A DNA stretch of 64,000 nt from the NCBI RefSeq assembly GCF_946482605.1, contig NZ_CAMLSE010000036.1, positions 14,758 to 78,757 on the forward strand. The letters run 5' to 3'. The DNA is from an uncultured Dyadobacter sp. (GTDB lineage: Bacteria > Bacteroidota > Bacteroidia > Cytophagales > Spirosomataceae). Under the pieces are notes generated by a model. It ran no database searches, was not told the DNA's origin, and worked only from the letters and a program-made list of their open reading frames with translations. This document shows positions 27,386-36,456 of this stretch, piece by piece (position 1 is the first letter of the stretch; each line of letters opens with the position of its first letter). A program made the translations under genes and the position numbers.

Positions 27386-28768
27386 TCACACAAACTTGAT
27401 CTTGCGCAAGGCAAATGCGGTCATTCGAAGTAGCAACCAGCCGTGTTTGAAACGCGAAATATTGGTTTCTCCATAGGTTCGGGCCCGGTAGCGGATTGGT
27501 ATTTCAATGAATTTGAGGTTGAGCTTTGCCGCGCCGAAAATAAGGTCGAAATCGCCGAACGGGTCGAAATTGCCAAAATAGGACCGGTTGGCTGCTAACC
27601 TGAGGTAATTTTCTCTGGAAATGACTTTGGTGCCGCAAAGCGTGTCCTTCAAATTCTGGCCCAGAAGCCAGGAGAATGCGAGGCTAAAAAACTTGTTGCC
27701 AACTAGGTTCAGCAGCCGCATGGCCTGTTTTTCCATCGGGTACACCAGCCGGGAACCATTGATGTATTCGCCTTTTCCGGAAGCGATGGCATCGAAAAAT
27801 TTGGGCAGTTCTTCCGGGGCGACCGTCATGTCCGCATCCAGGATCATCAAGATGTCACCGCTGGCAAGGTCGAAACCTTTTCGTACCGCGTCTCCTTTGC
27901 CTTTTCCATCCTGCTGCGCCCATTTGATGTCATACAATGCAGCGTAACGGGCGCCCAGTCGCTGGATTTCTTCCCAGGTCTGGTCGGTAGAATTCCCTTC
28001 GATAAAGATCAGCTCGGTATGACTGCCCATTTGCGGCGTGCGCTCAATAAGTGCTTCAATATTGCCTTTCTCATTGCGGGCGGGGATAATGACACTGACG
28101 CTCAGATCGTTGGCAGGTTTTTGTTCCACCTTCTTACTTCTGGCTACAAGGCAGGTAATTAATCCCAGGCTGTTGATCCACGGCAGATTACCCACATACC
28201 GGTTCAAAAGCGAGGAAACCAGGGGGATGTATTTGGGAAAAATCATCTTTCTGTGATGATCAATCAGGTCGAAATCCGTCAGATGCAGCAGCGAAGTGAT
28301 ATCACCGATGTCCAGCCAGTTTTGCCTTTGCTGAGGCATTTTCAGCCCCAGCTTTTCAGCCAGGTTCAAGAGGGGGCGCCAGATAAAGTTGGTGGAGGTG
28401 ATGATAAGCCGTGTCTGCGCGGTAAACACCGGATGAATCGCTTCAAATACCATCTGTACATCCCGGAAACTGCCGACCGTGTCGCTGATGACGACATAAT
28501 CGAATGTCTCGTTCAGATTTAAATGCTCCGCATTCGTTTGATAATACACGCAGTCGGGGCGGTGTGCCCGGGCAAAACGGATCATTTCTTCTGAAATATC
28601 TATTCCGACACCTCGGGACGGTCGGAGCTGTTCCAGCAGGTATCCTGTTCCGCAACCTATTTCAAGTACGGCAGCACCCTCGGGGATGATAAATTTTAAA
28701 TACTTTACCACTGACCGGTGATAGTAAGCATTTCTTGTGATCCATTTTTCTCTTTCTTCCCCACTCAT
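27386..28768 (-). CDS. Methyltransferase-glycosyltransferase (GT2) fusion protein
   Basis: This single 460-residue chain carries two enzymes. Residues 15-200 form a class I SAM-dependent methyltransferase with motif I VLEIGCGTG (34-42) and an acidic end of strand 2 (GVGIDISEEM). From about residue 222 a GT-A glycosyltransferase family 2 domain begins with SVSVIIPARNEKGNIEALI and carries the metal motif DAD (ILDADMTV). A C-terminal segment FGDFDLIFGAAKLNLKFIEIPI resembles polyprenyl-phosphate sugar transferases. It is the downstream partner of the DUF2079-like membrane protein, overlapping it by 4 bp, so the two probably act on one lipid-linked or surface glycan. Confidence 0.85.
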   Translation of the reverse strand: MSGEEREKWITRNAYYHRSVVKYLKFIIPEGAAVLEIGCGTGYLLEQLRPSRGVGIDISEEMIRFARAHRPDCVYYQTNAEHLNLNETFDYVVISDTVGSFRDVQMVFEAIHPVFTAQTRLIITSTNFIWRPLLNLAEKLGLKMPQQRQNWLDIGDITSLLHLTDFDLIDHHRKMIFPKYIPLVSSLLNRYVGNLPWINSLGLITCLVARSKKVEQKPANDLSVSVIIPARNEKGNIEALIERTPQMGSHTELIFIEGNSTDQTWEEIQRLGARYAALYDIKWAQQDGKGKGDAVRKGFDLASGDILMILDADMTVAPEELPKFFDAIASGKGEYINGSRLVYPMEKQAMRLLNLVGNKFFSLAFSWLLGQNLKDTLCGTKVISRENYLRLAANRSYFGNFDPFGDFDLIFGAAKLNLKFIEIPIRYRARTYGETNISRFKHGWLLLRMTAFALRKIKFV

Positions 28769-30288
28769 TTAAATGTCTGATTATACCAGCTTGAATCAGC
28801 CAGAATGAATAGATGCTCATTGGGGATAGTAGTGTAGCCATTATCCGGGAATTTGGGATAAACACCTTTTTGGATCAGGCCTTTTTCATAAACCAGCATC
28901 AGGGGTTTCCCAAGAATGTAAGCAGGAGACTGCCCATCCAATGGCCAGAAGCTGGGGTAAACCTTTTCGAAATAGCGCACATATTGGAAGGGAACAACTA
29001 CCTCTGCGCCGACAGGCATAGCATTGGCATAGCCGTAGAGCTCCCGGGCCAGACCGTCGGGGTACGGATCCAAGCCAAAGCGCGATTTGATCATATAGGA
29101 CGCATTCTTGCTTAGCCTGGCCGGCTCGGTCTCCAAAGTGAAATGATGGGCGACCAGAAATGTGGCCAGAATGAATTGCAGCACGCATCCCGTCAATATC
29201 CAGCTGAATGCTTCCCGGCCGGACATCAACCCTGCCTGCGCCCCGCGGTAACTCAAATAAATAAATGAGCTGAACATAAATGCCCACAGGCCACTGATCC
29301 TGGGCGGATAAGAAATGCCGGGGTAAATGGTCGGGAAATAGTATAGTGCCTCCGTTACGAACATCACCAGTAAAACTGTATAACAACCTGCCAGTACCCC
29401 AACGATCAATCCTTTGCGCGGGAACATCCGGAGCCAGGGAATGAACGGGATTAAAGCTAAACCAAAAGTGAGCACGCCTACCGCCAGCGAAAACACGATG
29501 TAAATAAAAAATGTGCCGTTAAACCGCGTGTTCGCAAATGCCTGGCTCAGGCGGCTGGATTGTGACCCGTTAAGATAGGAAAGCCACGATAAACCGGCCA
29601 GGAATAAGGCCAGGGAAATGCCGATGATGATGGCGTTACGTTTGCTGAGCAGATAGCCGGCCCAATGCTTTGCCGGATTCAGCATAATCCCATCAACTAC
29701 CGAAAAAAAGAGAAAAAGGCAGCAGATCAGGACGATGGAAGATTCTTTCAGCAGAAAAGTGAGGGTTAGCCAGAGGATAAATACCGACCATTTGCGTTGC
29801 GCAGCGCTCAATGCAAGAAATGCCAGCAGCGGAACAAAATATTGCTCGGGATGCCAGCCAAAATAATCGATATACATAAAATAGGCCATGGGCCCAAATA
29901 CATAGGCCAACGCCGAAAGCCAAACCGTCCGGCGTCCAGCAACAGCGAATCTGGCAAAACTTCGGCGATACACGTAGAAAAAAAAGCCGACCAAAAACAC
30001 ATAGGCCAGAAAAAGCCCGTTAACTCCCAAGGGCTTCGTAAAAAGTCCGATTAGCGGAATAAAATAGTAATTGTGTTGTTGCGCATGATTGCCGTAAATA
30101 GTATCAAAAAGATATGGTCGTCCTTCCAGCCAACCTTTACTGAGTTGAAGAATTACCATTCCATCCGAATATTGCTCGGGGCTGGTTTGAAATTGAAATA
30201 CTTTGAGAAAAAACCAAACAACGCAACCAATAACAGGAAGCATCATAAGAAGTGCCTTCGCAAATCGGCCGGTTTTATTGCATGACAT
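28765..30288 (-). CDS. DUF2079-like polytopic membrane protein (GT-C-like)
   Basis: This 507-residue protein has 10-12 hydrophobic segments. The first loop after helix 1 contains YSDGMVILQLSKGWLEGRPYLFDTIYG and NHAQQHNYYFIPLIGL. This acidic and His-bearing pattern is typical of DUF2079 and related GT-C membrane glycosyltransferases that use polyprenyl-phosphate sugars. It ends with a soluble C-terminal part. Translation is coupled to the methyltransferase-GT2 fusion through a 4-bp overlap. A glycan-modification role is inferred from fold and context. Confidence 0.7.
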   Translation of the reverse strand: MSCNKTGRFAKALLMMLPVIGCVVWFFLKVFQFQTSPEQYSDGMVILQLSKGWLEGRPYLFDTIYGNHAQQHNYYFIPLIGLFTKPLGVNGLFLAYVFLVGFFFYVYRRSFARFAVAGRRTVWLSALAYVFGPMAYFMYIDYFGWHPEQYFVPLLAFLALSAAQRKWSVFILWLTLTFLLKESSIVLICCLFLFFSVVDGIMLNPAKHWAGYLLSKRNAIIIGISLALFLAGLSWLSYLNGSQSSRLSQAFANTRFNGTFFIYIVFSLAVGVLTFGLALIPFIPWLRMFPRKGLIVGVLAGCYTVLLVMFVTEALYYFPTIYPGISYPPRISGLWAFMFSSFIYLSYRGAQAGLMSGREAFSWILTGCVLQFILATFLVAHHFTLETEPARLSKNASYMIKSRFGLDPYPDGLARELYGYANAMPVGAEVVVPFQYVRYFEKVYPSFWPLDGQSPAYILGKPLMLVYEKGLIQKGVYPKFPDNGYTTIPNEHLFILADSSWYNQTFK

Positions 30289-30909
30289 GACCGCAACTTA
30301 CCACTCGCTTCCGCTTTCTGAAATAAATTCTTCTAAAATTTATTCAAAGTCACCATCTACCGAAATGTTTGACCCGGTCAGAGGAATTCCATTTCCTGCT
30401 AATCTCCTGAGCAGAGGGATAATTTTAGGACTTTAAACGCGCCGCAGAACTCAAGAAAGCGTAGTGATAATAATTATGCTGGTAACCTTCCTATTGCAAA
30501 TCATGCCTGCTGATGTTTTTTCGTGACTTTGCCATACATGCCAAGCAGACCATAAGCAGCATGCAAAAAAGGGCTAGCAGGTTTGTGTGCTTCTGTAACT
30601 AGGGCTTTTCCTGTTTTCTCGGAACGGCCTTTTTCATTTTCGATTTATTTCTGCGAAAGCTACCGCCAGCCCCCGCCCGATGCAAGGGCTTTCGCGGCTG
30701 ATACTCCCTTCATTTCATTTCGGTCCGTTGCCTTCCACGAACCCTTGCATGCCGTCCGGGTGCAGCCGGTTTTGTGCTCCCTTAGAAAAAATCGAAAAGA
30801 ACATGAAACTGCCCGTCACAGATCCTGAAAAAGAAAAAACAACTGACAATTACCGGTAGGGCGGGGCCGGGGGAAAAAAACAGTTTTCAATTTTTAAAAC
30901 AGATCAGAA
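30289..30909 (+). other. 620-bp intergenic region before the ssb-parB pair
   Basis: No robust gene is present. Frames such as 30583-30828 (+) show no family likeness. An 18-codon frame at 30803 (MKLPVTDPEK at its start) ends 51 bp before ssb and could be a leader peptide. The sequence just before ssb is purine-rich (GGGCGGGGCCGGGGGAAAAAAA). This stretch may hold the promoter for ssb and parB and the edge of an inserted segment. Confidence 0.35.
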
Positions 30910-31302
30910 ATGGAAATTACAGGGAGAATTACAAGGGACGCGGTCGTGGCGCAGCTTAAAGATGAGCGCTCGGTGATCCACTTCACAGTGGCTGTCGGCG
31001 ATGGCTACCGTGACAAACAAGGTAGCTGGGTTGACCGGACTCAGTTTGTCAGCTGCGCTTTCTGGCTGAATGCAGGGGCGGCCAAGGTGCTCAGGAAAGG
31101 ATCGCTCGTGCAGCTATACGGGCGGATGTTTGCCCGGGTATGGCACGGCTCAGACGGACAGGCCAAAGCGGGGCTTCAATTTCATACGGCGGCTTTCAAG
31201 CTTATTTCACCCGCGGCCAGCAGGGAGCGGTCAGCTGATGAAAAAGAAGCGGGGCCAGCAAGTGGAACGCACGCTAAAATAAGCGATGAGCCCCCGTTTT
31301 AA
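30910..31302 (+). CDS. ssb: Single-stranded DNA-binding protein
   Basis: The 130-residue protein has an OB fold over residues 1-100 (MEITGRITRDAVV, then FTVAVGDGYRDKQGSWVDRTQFVSC). A short disordered tail ends in DEPPF, a version of the acidic DDxPF tip by which SSB recruits repair and replication proteins. The first strands diverge from housekeeping SSB, as is usual for SSBs on plasmids and conjugative elements. It lies 86 bp upstream of the parB-like gene. Confidence 0.85.
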   Translation: MEITGRITRDAVVAQLKDERSVIHFTVAVGDGYRDKQGSWVDRTQFVSCAFWLNAGAAKVLRKGSLVQLYGRMFARVWHGSDGQAKAGLQFHTAAFKLISPAASRERSADEKEAGPASGTHAKISDEPPF

Positions 31303-31388
31303 AAACCTGCGGACAGCCGCCGGGCGTCTGGTGGCTGTCCGCAGGCCTGGCATTTACCGGAATTTTCACAGACTTAATCAACCAAAAC

Positions 31389-33197
31389 ATGAAGACCAAT
31401 CACAAATCTACTACGCAGCGAAAAGCCACAAAAGCTGCCCTGTCTACCGAGCGGATTATTCAAGCAGCTGAGCTGAGACGCGTGCCCGCCGAGCAGATCG
31501 AAATAAGCCGGTTTAATTACCGCAAACATTTTGACCAGAACGCCCTGGACGAGTTTGCCGCAGAGCTGGCGATCCATGGGGTGCTCTCTCCACTTCTGGT
31601 CAGGCGTGCCGGTGCGGAAGGTTATGAGCTGATTGCCGGGGAACGGAGGCTACGTGCAGCGAGGATTGCAGGGCTTGCGCAACTGCCTGTACTGCTTGCT
31701 GAGCTTACAGACGAGCAGGCCCGTGAGGTGCAGCTGGTCGAGAACCTCCAACGCGAAAACCCCCACCCGTTAGACGAGGCGCAGGCCATCGAGCAGATGC
31801 AGCAGTCAGGCAAATCCATCGATGAAATTGCCGCGCGCCTGGGAAAGTCAAAAAAGTTTGTCTACACGAGAATAAAGCTTTCCGGGCTCATCGAGCCGCA
31901 TCAAAAGATCTTGATGGCCGCAAAAATGGGTGTGCAGCAGGCCTATGAAATCGCGAGTCTTTCGCCGCCCACCCAGCAAGAAATCTACAATCACTACTGC
32001 GAAGGCTGGCAAGATGAGCATTTTAGAATGCCCTCAGGGCATCAGATTAGCCGCTTCCGGTGTGATCTGGCCAGTGCCCCCTTTGACACAAACGACAGTG
32101 AGCTGCTTTCTGATAAGGGCGCGTGCACAAGCTGCCCGCTGAATTCAGCGGCACTGGACAGTCTTTTTCCCGAGCTTGCAGGTAAAGCCACATGCAGCGG
32201 CTGGGAATGCTTCCAGCGGAAGAGAGGCGCGCATTTAACCCGGAAAATAAAAGAGCTTACCCAGGATTTTCAGCCGCAGGCTATCGTTTATACGCATACG
32301 TCACAGCTGGATGAAATTGCTGCGGTGCTTTCCCAGTTTGAAACGCTCGGCAGCCTTCCGCAGTATGCCAAGTGGGGACTCTCAGAAATTGTTCCACCCC
32401 GCATGCCTGAGCGTGGGCACTACATTGAACCGGGGTCGCAGGATTTGACTGATGATGCCGAGCAGCTCTTTGCTGCCGCCCTTGATGACTTCGAGGCTGA
32501 CCTAACAGCATATGAAGCTGTGATCAGCTCGGCTGATTGTATGGCCGTTATTTTGATCAGCGATCATTCGGTGCGAACGGGCTATTTCAGACAGATCGAA
32601 AAAAGTATTACTAATGGGCAGACACTGGCTTCTGCAAAACAATATCAACTTGCCGCCCGGCAGGGCACGTTGACCCGCCGGGTAGTAGAATCCGAAATCG
32701 ACCGGCTGACAGCCAAAGAGCATCGCAGCAAAGAGCTTGATCAGGAGAAAATTCAGCTAGTTGTGCACTCGGCATTTTTAGAGCGGTTCACCCAGTTAGA
32801 TCACCAGACGCCTTTGACCGATGCGGATCAAGTAGCTGTCAGGCTGATTGTTTTTCAATCATTGGATTATCACGTTCGCTATCAGCTCGCAGAAGCGCTT
32901 GGATTTTCCGGGCAGGCGCTCGAAAAAGAGCAATTCTTTTCTACTTTGGCCTCGCTGTCGCCTGCGCAATTTGCATTTTTAGTCAGGCTTTCGCTTGCGG
33001 GCAATTCTGCCAGCAAACATCCCGACAATATCACAGGCTGGTGCCTGCGTGAGGTAGCCAGTAGTGCAGGTCTGGATGTTCAGGCGATCGAGCAGGCCCG
33101 TCAACAGGTGTCCGGGGCGCGGCAGGCAAAATTCGAGCAGCGGCTGGCTGAGTTGGCCGCCATCAAGACAGAGCTCTTGCAGACCGAGAGCGCTTAA
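31389..33197 (+). CDS. ParB/RepB/Spo0J-family protein with Cys cluster
   Basis: The 602-residue protein has a ParB N-terminal nuclease-like domain at about residues 35-125. It carries the nucleotide-contact motif GERRLRAARIAG and the helper LVENLQRENPHPLDEA. A helix-turn-helix segment follows (ARLGKSKKFVYTRIKLSGL). A middle cluster, CTSCPLNSAALDSLFPE then TCSGWECF (about 238-272), looks like a metal-binding site of a kind seen in ParB proteins of mobile elements. The C-terminal half is helical and unassigned. No parA or parS site is evident nearby, so a chromosome-segregation role is unlikely. Confidence 0.82.
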   Translation: MKTNHKSTTQRKATKAALSTERIIQAAELRRVPAEQIEISRFNYRKHFDQNALDEFAAELAIHGVLSPLLVRRAGAEGYELIAGERRLRAARIAGLAQLPVLLAELTDEQAREVQLVENLQRENPHPLDEAQAIEQMQQSGKSIDEIAARLGKSKKFVYTRIKLSGLIEPHQKILMAAKMGVQQAYEIASLSPPTQQEIYNHYCEGWQDEHFRMPSGHQISRFRCDLASAPFDTNDSELLSDKGACTSCPLNSAALDSLFPELAGKATCSGWECFQRKRGAHLTRKIKELTQDFQPQAIVYTHTSQLDEIAAVLSQFETLGSLPQYAKWGLSEIVPPRMPERGHYIEPGSQDLTDDAEQLFAAALDDFEADLTAYEAVISSADCMAVILISDHSVRTGYFRQIEKSITNGQTLASAKQYQLAARQGTLTRRVVESEIDRLTAKEHRSKELDQEKIQLVVHSAFLERFTQLDHQTPLTDADQVAVRLIVFQSLDYHVRYQLAEALGFSGQALEKEQFFSTLASLSPAQFAFLVRLSLAGNSASKHPDNITGWCLREVASSAGLDVQAIEQARQQVSGARQAKFEQRLAELAAIKTELLQTESA

Positions 33198-33228
33198 TGC
33201 TGGAAGGACGCTGACAGGGATTGTTAAA

Positions 33229-33268
33229 GAAGCGCCTGGGAGGAAACCCTCCAGCGCTTCTTTTCTTT
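33229..33268 (+). terminator. Strong rho-independent terminator after parB
   Basis: GAAGCGCCTGGGAGG and CCCTCCAGCGCTTC form a long stem with one bulge (33229-33260). It is followed by TTTTCTTT. It closes the ssb-parB unit 32 bp after the parB stop. Confidence 0.82.
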
Positions 33269-33431
33269 GCATCTGGGTAAGCTTTGTTTCTTCGCGATAA
33301 AACAGAAAGATTCCAGCTCTCTATGGGTTGCTTGTTTGGTAACGCCAGAAGCTGTTTCAGTACAGGTATAAGATTTATACTGAGGAAAGATATTGTGGAA
33401 AAGGTTGTTGATACTTCGCAAGAATAGGCAA

Positions 33432-34205
33432 ATGAAAATTGCTACCTACAATATCAACGGCGTCAATGGCCGGCTACCCGTGCTACTCAAATGGCTTAGC
33501 GAAGCTACTCCCGATATTGTTTGCCTTCAAGAGCTCAAGTCGGTCCAGGAAAAGTTTCCTATTAAAGAAATTGAGCGCCTTGGCTACCAGGCGCAATGGA
33601 GCGGTCAGAAAAGCTGGAATGGCGTAGCGATTCTTTCAAAGGGATATCCTATGCAACTCGTCCGTGACCGGCTTCCCGGCGGCAGAGGCGATCTGCACAG
33701 CCGGTACCTGGAAGTTATTGTGGAAAAAATGCTGCTTGGTTGCATCTACCTTCCAAATGGTAACCCTGCGCCCGGCGAAAAGTTCGATTATAAAATGAAA
33801 TGGTTCAAACGCCTCAAAAAACACGCGAAATATCTTCTGTCCGAAGAAATTCCCGTCATTCTTGCAGGTGATTACAATGTGATCCCTACCGAACTGGACG
33901 TTTACAAACCGGAAAGCTGGAGAACCAATGCTCTTTTTATGCCCGGGCCGCGGAGGGCATATCAAAGCCTGTTGAAACAAGGCTGGCTTGATGCCATCCG
34001 GTATTTACATCCGCACGATCGCATGTATACATTTTGGGACTACCTCTATAATGCTTACGAAAGAAATGCTGGCCTCAGGCTTGACCATTTTTTACTAAGC
34101 CCCCAGATCTGTTCGCGCTTAGACAGTGGCGGCGTCGATGTCCATGTCCGGGGATGGCAAAAGGCTAGTGATCACGCGCCAGTATGGATTGCCTTAAAAC
34201 AATAA
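33432..34205 (+). CDS. xth: Exodeoxyribonuclease III (AP endonuclease)
   Basis: This repair enzyme cleaves DNA at abasic sites and degrades 3' ends. Starting at ATG 33432 (257 residues), it shows the EEP-superfamily motifs: MKIATYNINGVNGR, CLQELKS with the metal-binding Glu, LAGDYNVIPTELDVY, a segment with YTFWDY, and the terminal SDHAPVWI with catalytic Asp-His. An upstream in-frame ATG at 33393 adds residues the family does not have. It is 3 bp from the next gene. Confidence 0.92.
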   Translation: MKIATYNINGVNGRLPVLLKWLSEATPDIVCLQELKSVQEKFPIKEIERLGYQAQWSGQKSWNGVAILSKGYPMQLVRDRLPGGRGDLHSRYLEVIVEKMLLGCIYLPNGNPAPGEKFDYKMKWFKRLKKHAKYLLSEEIPVILAGDYNVIPTELDVYKPESWRTNALFMPGPRRAYQSLLKQGWLDAIRYLHPHDRMYTFWDYLYNAYERNAGLRLDHFLLSPQICSRLDSGGVDVHVRGWQKASDHAPVWIALKQ

Positions 34206-34208
34206 TCT

Positions 34209-34616
34209 ATGACAACCCGGAAAAACCAGGCTCGTGCCCGACAAACCTTCCAGGACGCCAGGGCACAGGAAGCAGAGGGCAACGCCGACGCAGCGATCAA
34301 GCTCTATGAAAAAGCCATCGTGCTAAATCGTTTGTTTGCTCAGGCATACAACCGGCTGTTGATCCTTCTCAGAAAGAAAAAGAATTATAAAAAGGAGCTT
34401 GATATCATAATACAGGCGGTTAAGGCCCATGAGCAGCACCTTATCGAAGAGGTCCAGGAGTGGGAAGGTAAAAATCAAAAATCAGCTCAACTGAGCCGTG
34501 CTTTGGCAAAATCGCTCGGTTTGCTGTCAGCCAAAGGCGTTCCGCAATACGAGGACAGACAGGTATCTGCTTGGAAGAAGCGGATGGAATTGATCAAAAA
34601 GAAACTCCACCCCTGA
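34209..34616 (+). CDS. Small TPR-like helical protein
   Basis: The 135-residue, highly basic protein has a TPR-like helical pair, AQEAEGNADAAIKLYEKAIVLNRLFAQAYNRLLILLRK (about residues 19-56). Charged helices follow. It begins 3 bp after the exonuclease III gene and is probably cotranscribed, but I cannot assign a function. Confidence 0.6.
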   Translation: MTTRKNQARARQTFQDARAQEAEGNADAAIKLYEKAIVLNRLFAQAYNRLLILLRKKKNYKKELDIIIQAVKAHEQHLIEEVQEWEGKNQKSAQLSRALAKSLGLLSAKGVPQYEDRQVSAWKKRMELIKKKLHP

Positions 34617-34680
34617 ACAGAAAAGAGCGCCCGGAGGCACCACTTTTGCTATCCTGGATTCATCACATAAACTAATGACT

Positions 34681-34872
34681 ATGCCTTGGTACAACGGAGA
34701 CTTCCCACCATCTTACAAAAACCAACCGAAGAAAATCCGGGAGAAGGCGGTTGAAATCGCTAATGCCTTGCTGGAGGAAGGCGCAGAAGAGGGCATTGCC
34801 ATCGCAACGGGTTTGAAACGTGCGCGCGAAACGTTCAAAAAGAAGACAGTTGATAAAAAAAAGAAGGAATAG
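34681..34872 (+). CDS. YdaT-like small stress-associated protein
   Basis: The 63-residue protein starts MPWYNGDFPPSYKNQPKKIREKAVEIANALLEEGAEEG. It follows the pattern seen at the N-terminus of Bacillus YdaT-type proteins (MPW, DYP, SxKN, RxKA, ANAxLxEG). The C-terminus is a Lys-rich tail (KKKTVDKKKKE) that could bind nucleic acid. The start at 34681 fits the conserved MPW; ATG 34675 is in frame just upstream. Its activity is unknown. Confidence 0.6.
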   Translation: MPWYNGDFPPSYKNQPKKIREKAVEIANALLEEGAEEGIAIATGLKRARETFKKKTVDKKKKE

Positions 34873-34973
34873 GGTAAAGGCATACTTTTTTAGCGTGGTG
34901 CGCCATTACTTTGAACATTCAGGTGATAGCTGGTTAATCCCATTTAATCAAATTACAGACCAATCTACTCGCG

Positions 34974-35672
34974 ATGAAAAGTATATTAATGATTTTGACA
35001 TCCCACGCTCAAATGGAAAATACCGACAGTACTACCGGTGTGTGGCTCGGGGAATTTACTGACCCTTACTATGAATTCATTGATGCCGGATTCAAGGTTA
35101 CCCTGGCCAGCCCAGCGGGAGGAAAGCCGCCTGTTGATCCGCTAAGCACGTTGACAGAAAACATTACCGAGTCGAACCGTCGCTTTAATGACGACGCGGC
35201 GGCGCAGGCTGCATTTGATCATACGGAGTTGCTTACCGATATCGACCCGACCCAGTTTGAAGCAATATTTTATCCAGGTGGACATGGGCCGATTTGGGAC
35301 CTAGCCTCGAATGAGTTTAGCGGGCGATTGATACTGGATTTCATCGCTGCCGGCAAGCCAGTTGGTGCGGTGTGCCACGGGCCGGCGGCTTTAATAAAAG
35401 CGGCCGAGTTACAGCCAGGCTTTTTAAAAGGGAAAAGGATCGCAGGATTTACCAATACAGAGGAAACCCTTGCTTTACGCGCTGATAATGTTCCCTATAA
35501 ATTGGAAACCAGGCTTAAAGAACTAGGCGCTGATTTTCACAGCGCGACGCTTCCTTTCACAAGCCATGTAGAAACGGATGGCCTGCTGGTAACCGGACAG
35601 AATCCGTTGTCAGCAGGTCCGACTGCCAGGGCGCTTATTACTTTGCTCCACGAACTGCCTGTTAGCGCTTAA
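34974..35672 (+). CDS. DJ-1/PfpI family protein (Hsp31/glyoxalase III-like)
   Basis: This 232-residue protein has the DJ-1/PfpI fold with the nucleophile elbow AVCHGPAAL (Cys134, His135). Glu27 (VWLGEFTDPYY) is at the position that stabilises the cysteine, and YPGGHGPIWDL is the glycine-rich turn. These features match the type 1 glutamine amidotransferase-like or Hsp31-type group, which includes cofactor-free glyoxalases and protein deglycase or chaperone candidates. The stop is 2 bp from the end of the convergent fpg-like gene. A stress-protective role fits its neighbours. Confidence 0.88.
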   Translation: MKSILMILTSHAQMENTDSTTGVWLGEFTDPYYEFIDAGFKVTLASPAGGKPPVDPLSTLTENITESNRRFNDDAAAQAAFDHTELLTDIDPTQFEAIFYPGGHGPIWDLASNEFSGRLILDFIAAGKPVGAVCHGPAALIKAAELQPGFLKGKRIAGFTNTEETLALRADNVPYKLETRLKELGADFHSATLPFTSHVETDGLLVTGQNPLSAGPTARALITLLHELPVSA

Positions 35673-35674
35673 TC

Positions 35675-36454
35675 CTATTTGTATAGCTTCTGTTCGTCGG
35701 TATAGTATGTCTTACGGCCACCGACGGTAGCCGTAAGAATTTTAGCGCCTCTTGGACTATTTTCTTTTTTCGGGTTATGGATGCTTAGGAAATCCCTGAT
35801 CTCACCGCTAATGATCTCAGGTTGCGCTTTGACAATTGCTTTCTGAGCATCGGTCAATACTTTACCGATCGCATCACTCAGTTTTTTCACTACATCAACA
35901 GGAATTTTCCTGGCGATAGATTCGGGGTTGACTTTTGCCTTCCAAAGGATCTCATCAGCATAGGCATTGCCGATGCCGGCAATTACTTTTTGATCCATTA
36001 AAAGGGATTCGATCTTCGCCCGGCTCTTTCCTAGTTTTTCGACAAGCCATTTGGGTGTTAACTCATCAGACAACGCATCAATAGCCCTGCTCGGTTCAGG
36101 ATTCAAGAGCAGATGTGCGGCCTTTTGAAAGTCGGTTACGTAAAGCAACGTCTGATCTAGCAATAGACTCGCTACTACATGTTTGGGCGGCTGTTCACTG
36201 TGCTCTTGTAAGACCAGTTTACCGTGGAGCATCAGATGAATAAAGAGCTGCGCGTCCTGGCCGAAGTCAAAGCACAACTGCTTACCTACTCGGTAAACCT
36301 CCCTTAATTTTTTCCCCTTAAGGACGCCGTTTAAATCCTTTTCAGATACGCCAGCTTTTCGAGCGGCATTGAGCTCGACCCGTGCAATGGTCTTACCTTT
36401 CAGAGCCTTTGTGAGGTTGAGACTGAAAACCTGTAGGTCGGGAAGTTCGGGCAT
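35675..36454 (-). CDS. Fpg/Nei-family DNA glycosylase without zinc finger
   Basis: The 259-residue base-excision enzyme keeps the catalytic N-terminus (Pro2, Glu3 in MPELPD), Lys58 (YRVGKQL, equivalent to Lys57 of E. coli Fpg) and the H2TH region with GIGNAYADEILW. The usual C-terminal CxxC-x16-CxxC zinc finger is absent. In its place SPRGAKILTATVGGRKTYYTDEQ keeps the hairpin and a conserved Arg but no Cys, as in zincless-finger glycosylases such as NEIL1. It lies 2 bp downstream of the DUF3606 gene, so they are cotranscribed, and LigD is upstream on the same strand. Substrate preference (8-oxoG versus oxidised pyrimidines) is not evident. Confidence 0.85.
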   Translation of the reverse strand: MPELPDLQVFSLNLTKALKGKTIARVELNAARKAGVSEKDLNGVLKGKKLREVYRVGKQLCFDFGQDAQLFIHLMLHGKLVLQEHSEQPPKHVVASLLLDQTLLYVTDFQKAAHLLLNPEPSRAIDALSDELTPKWLVEKLGKSRAKIESLLMDQKVIAGIGNAYADEILWKAKVNPESIARKIPVDVVKKLSDAIGKVLTDAQKAIVKAQPEIISGEIRDFLSIHNPKKENSPRGAKILTATVGGRKTYYTDEQKLYK

Positions 36455-36456
36455 AA

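Noticed and set aside
30583..30828. 81-codon + frame before ssb
   Set aside because: No recognisable domain, odd composition and no start context; left as intergenic.
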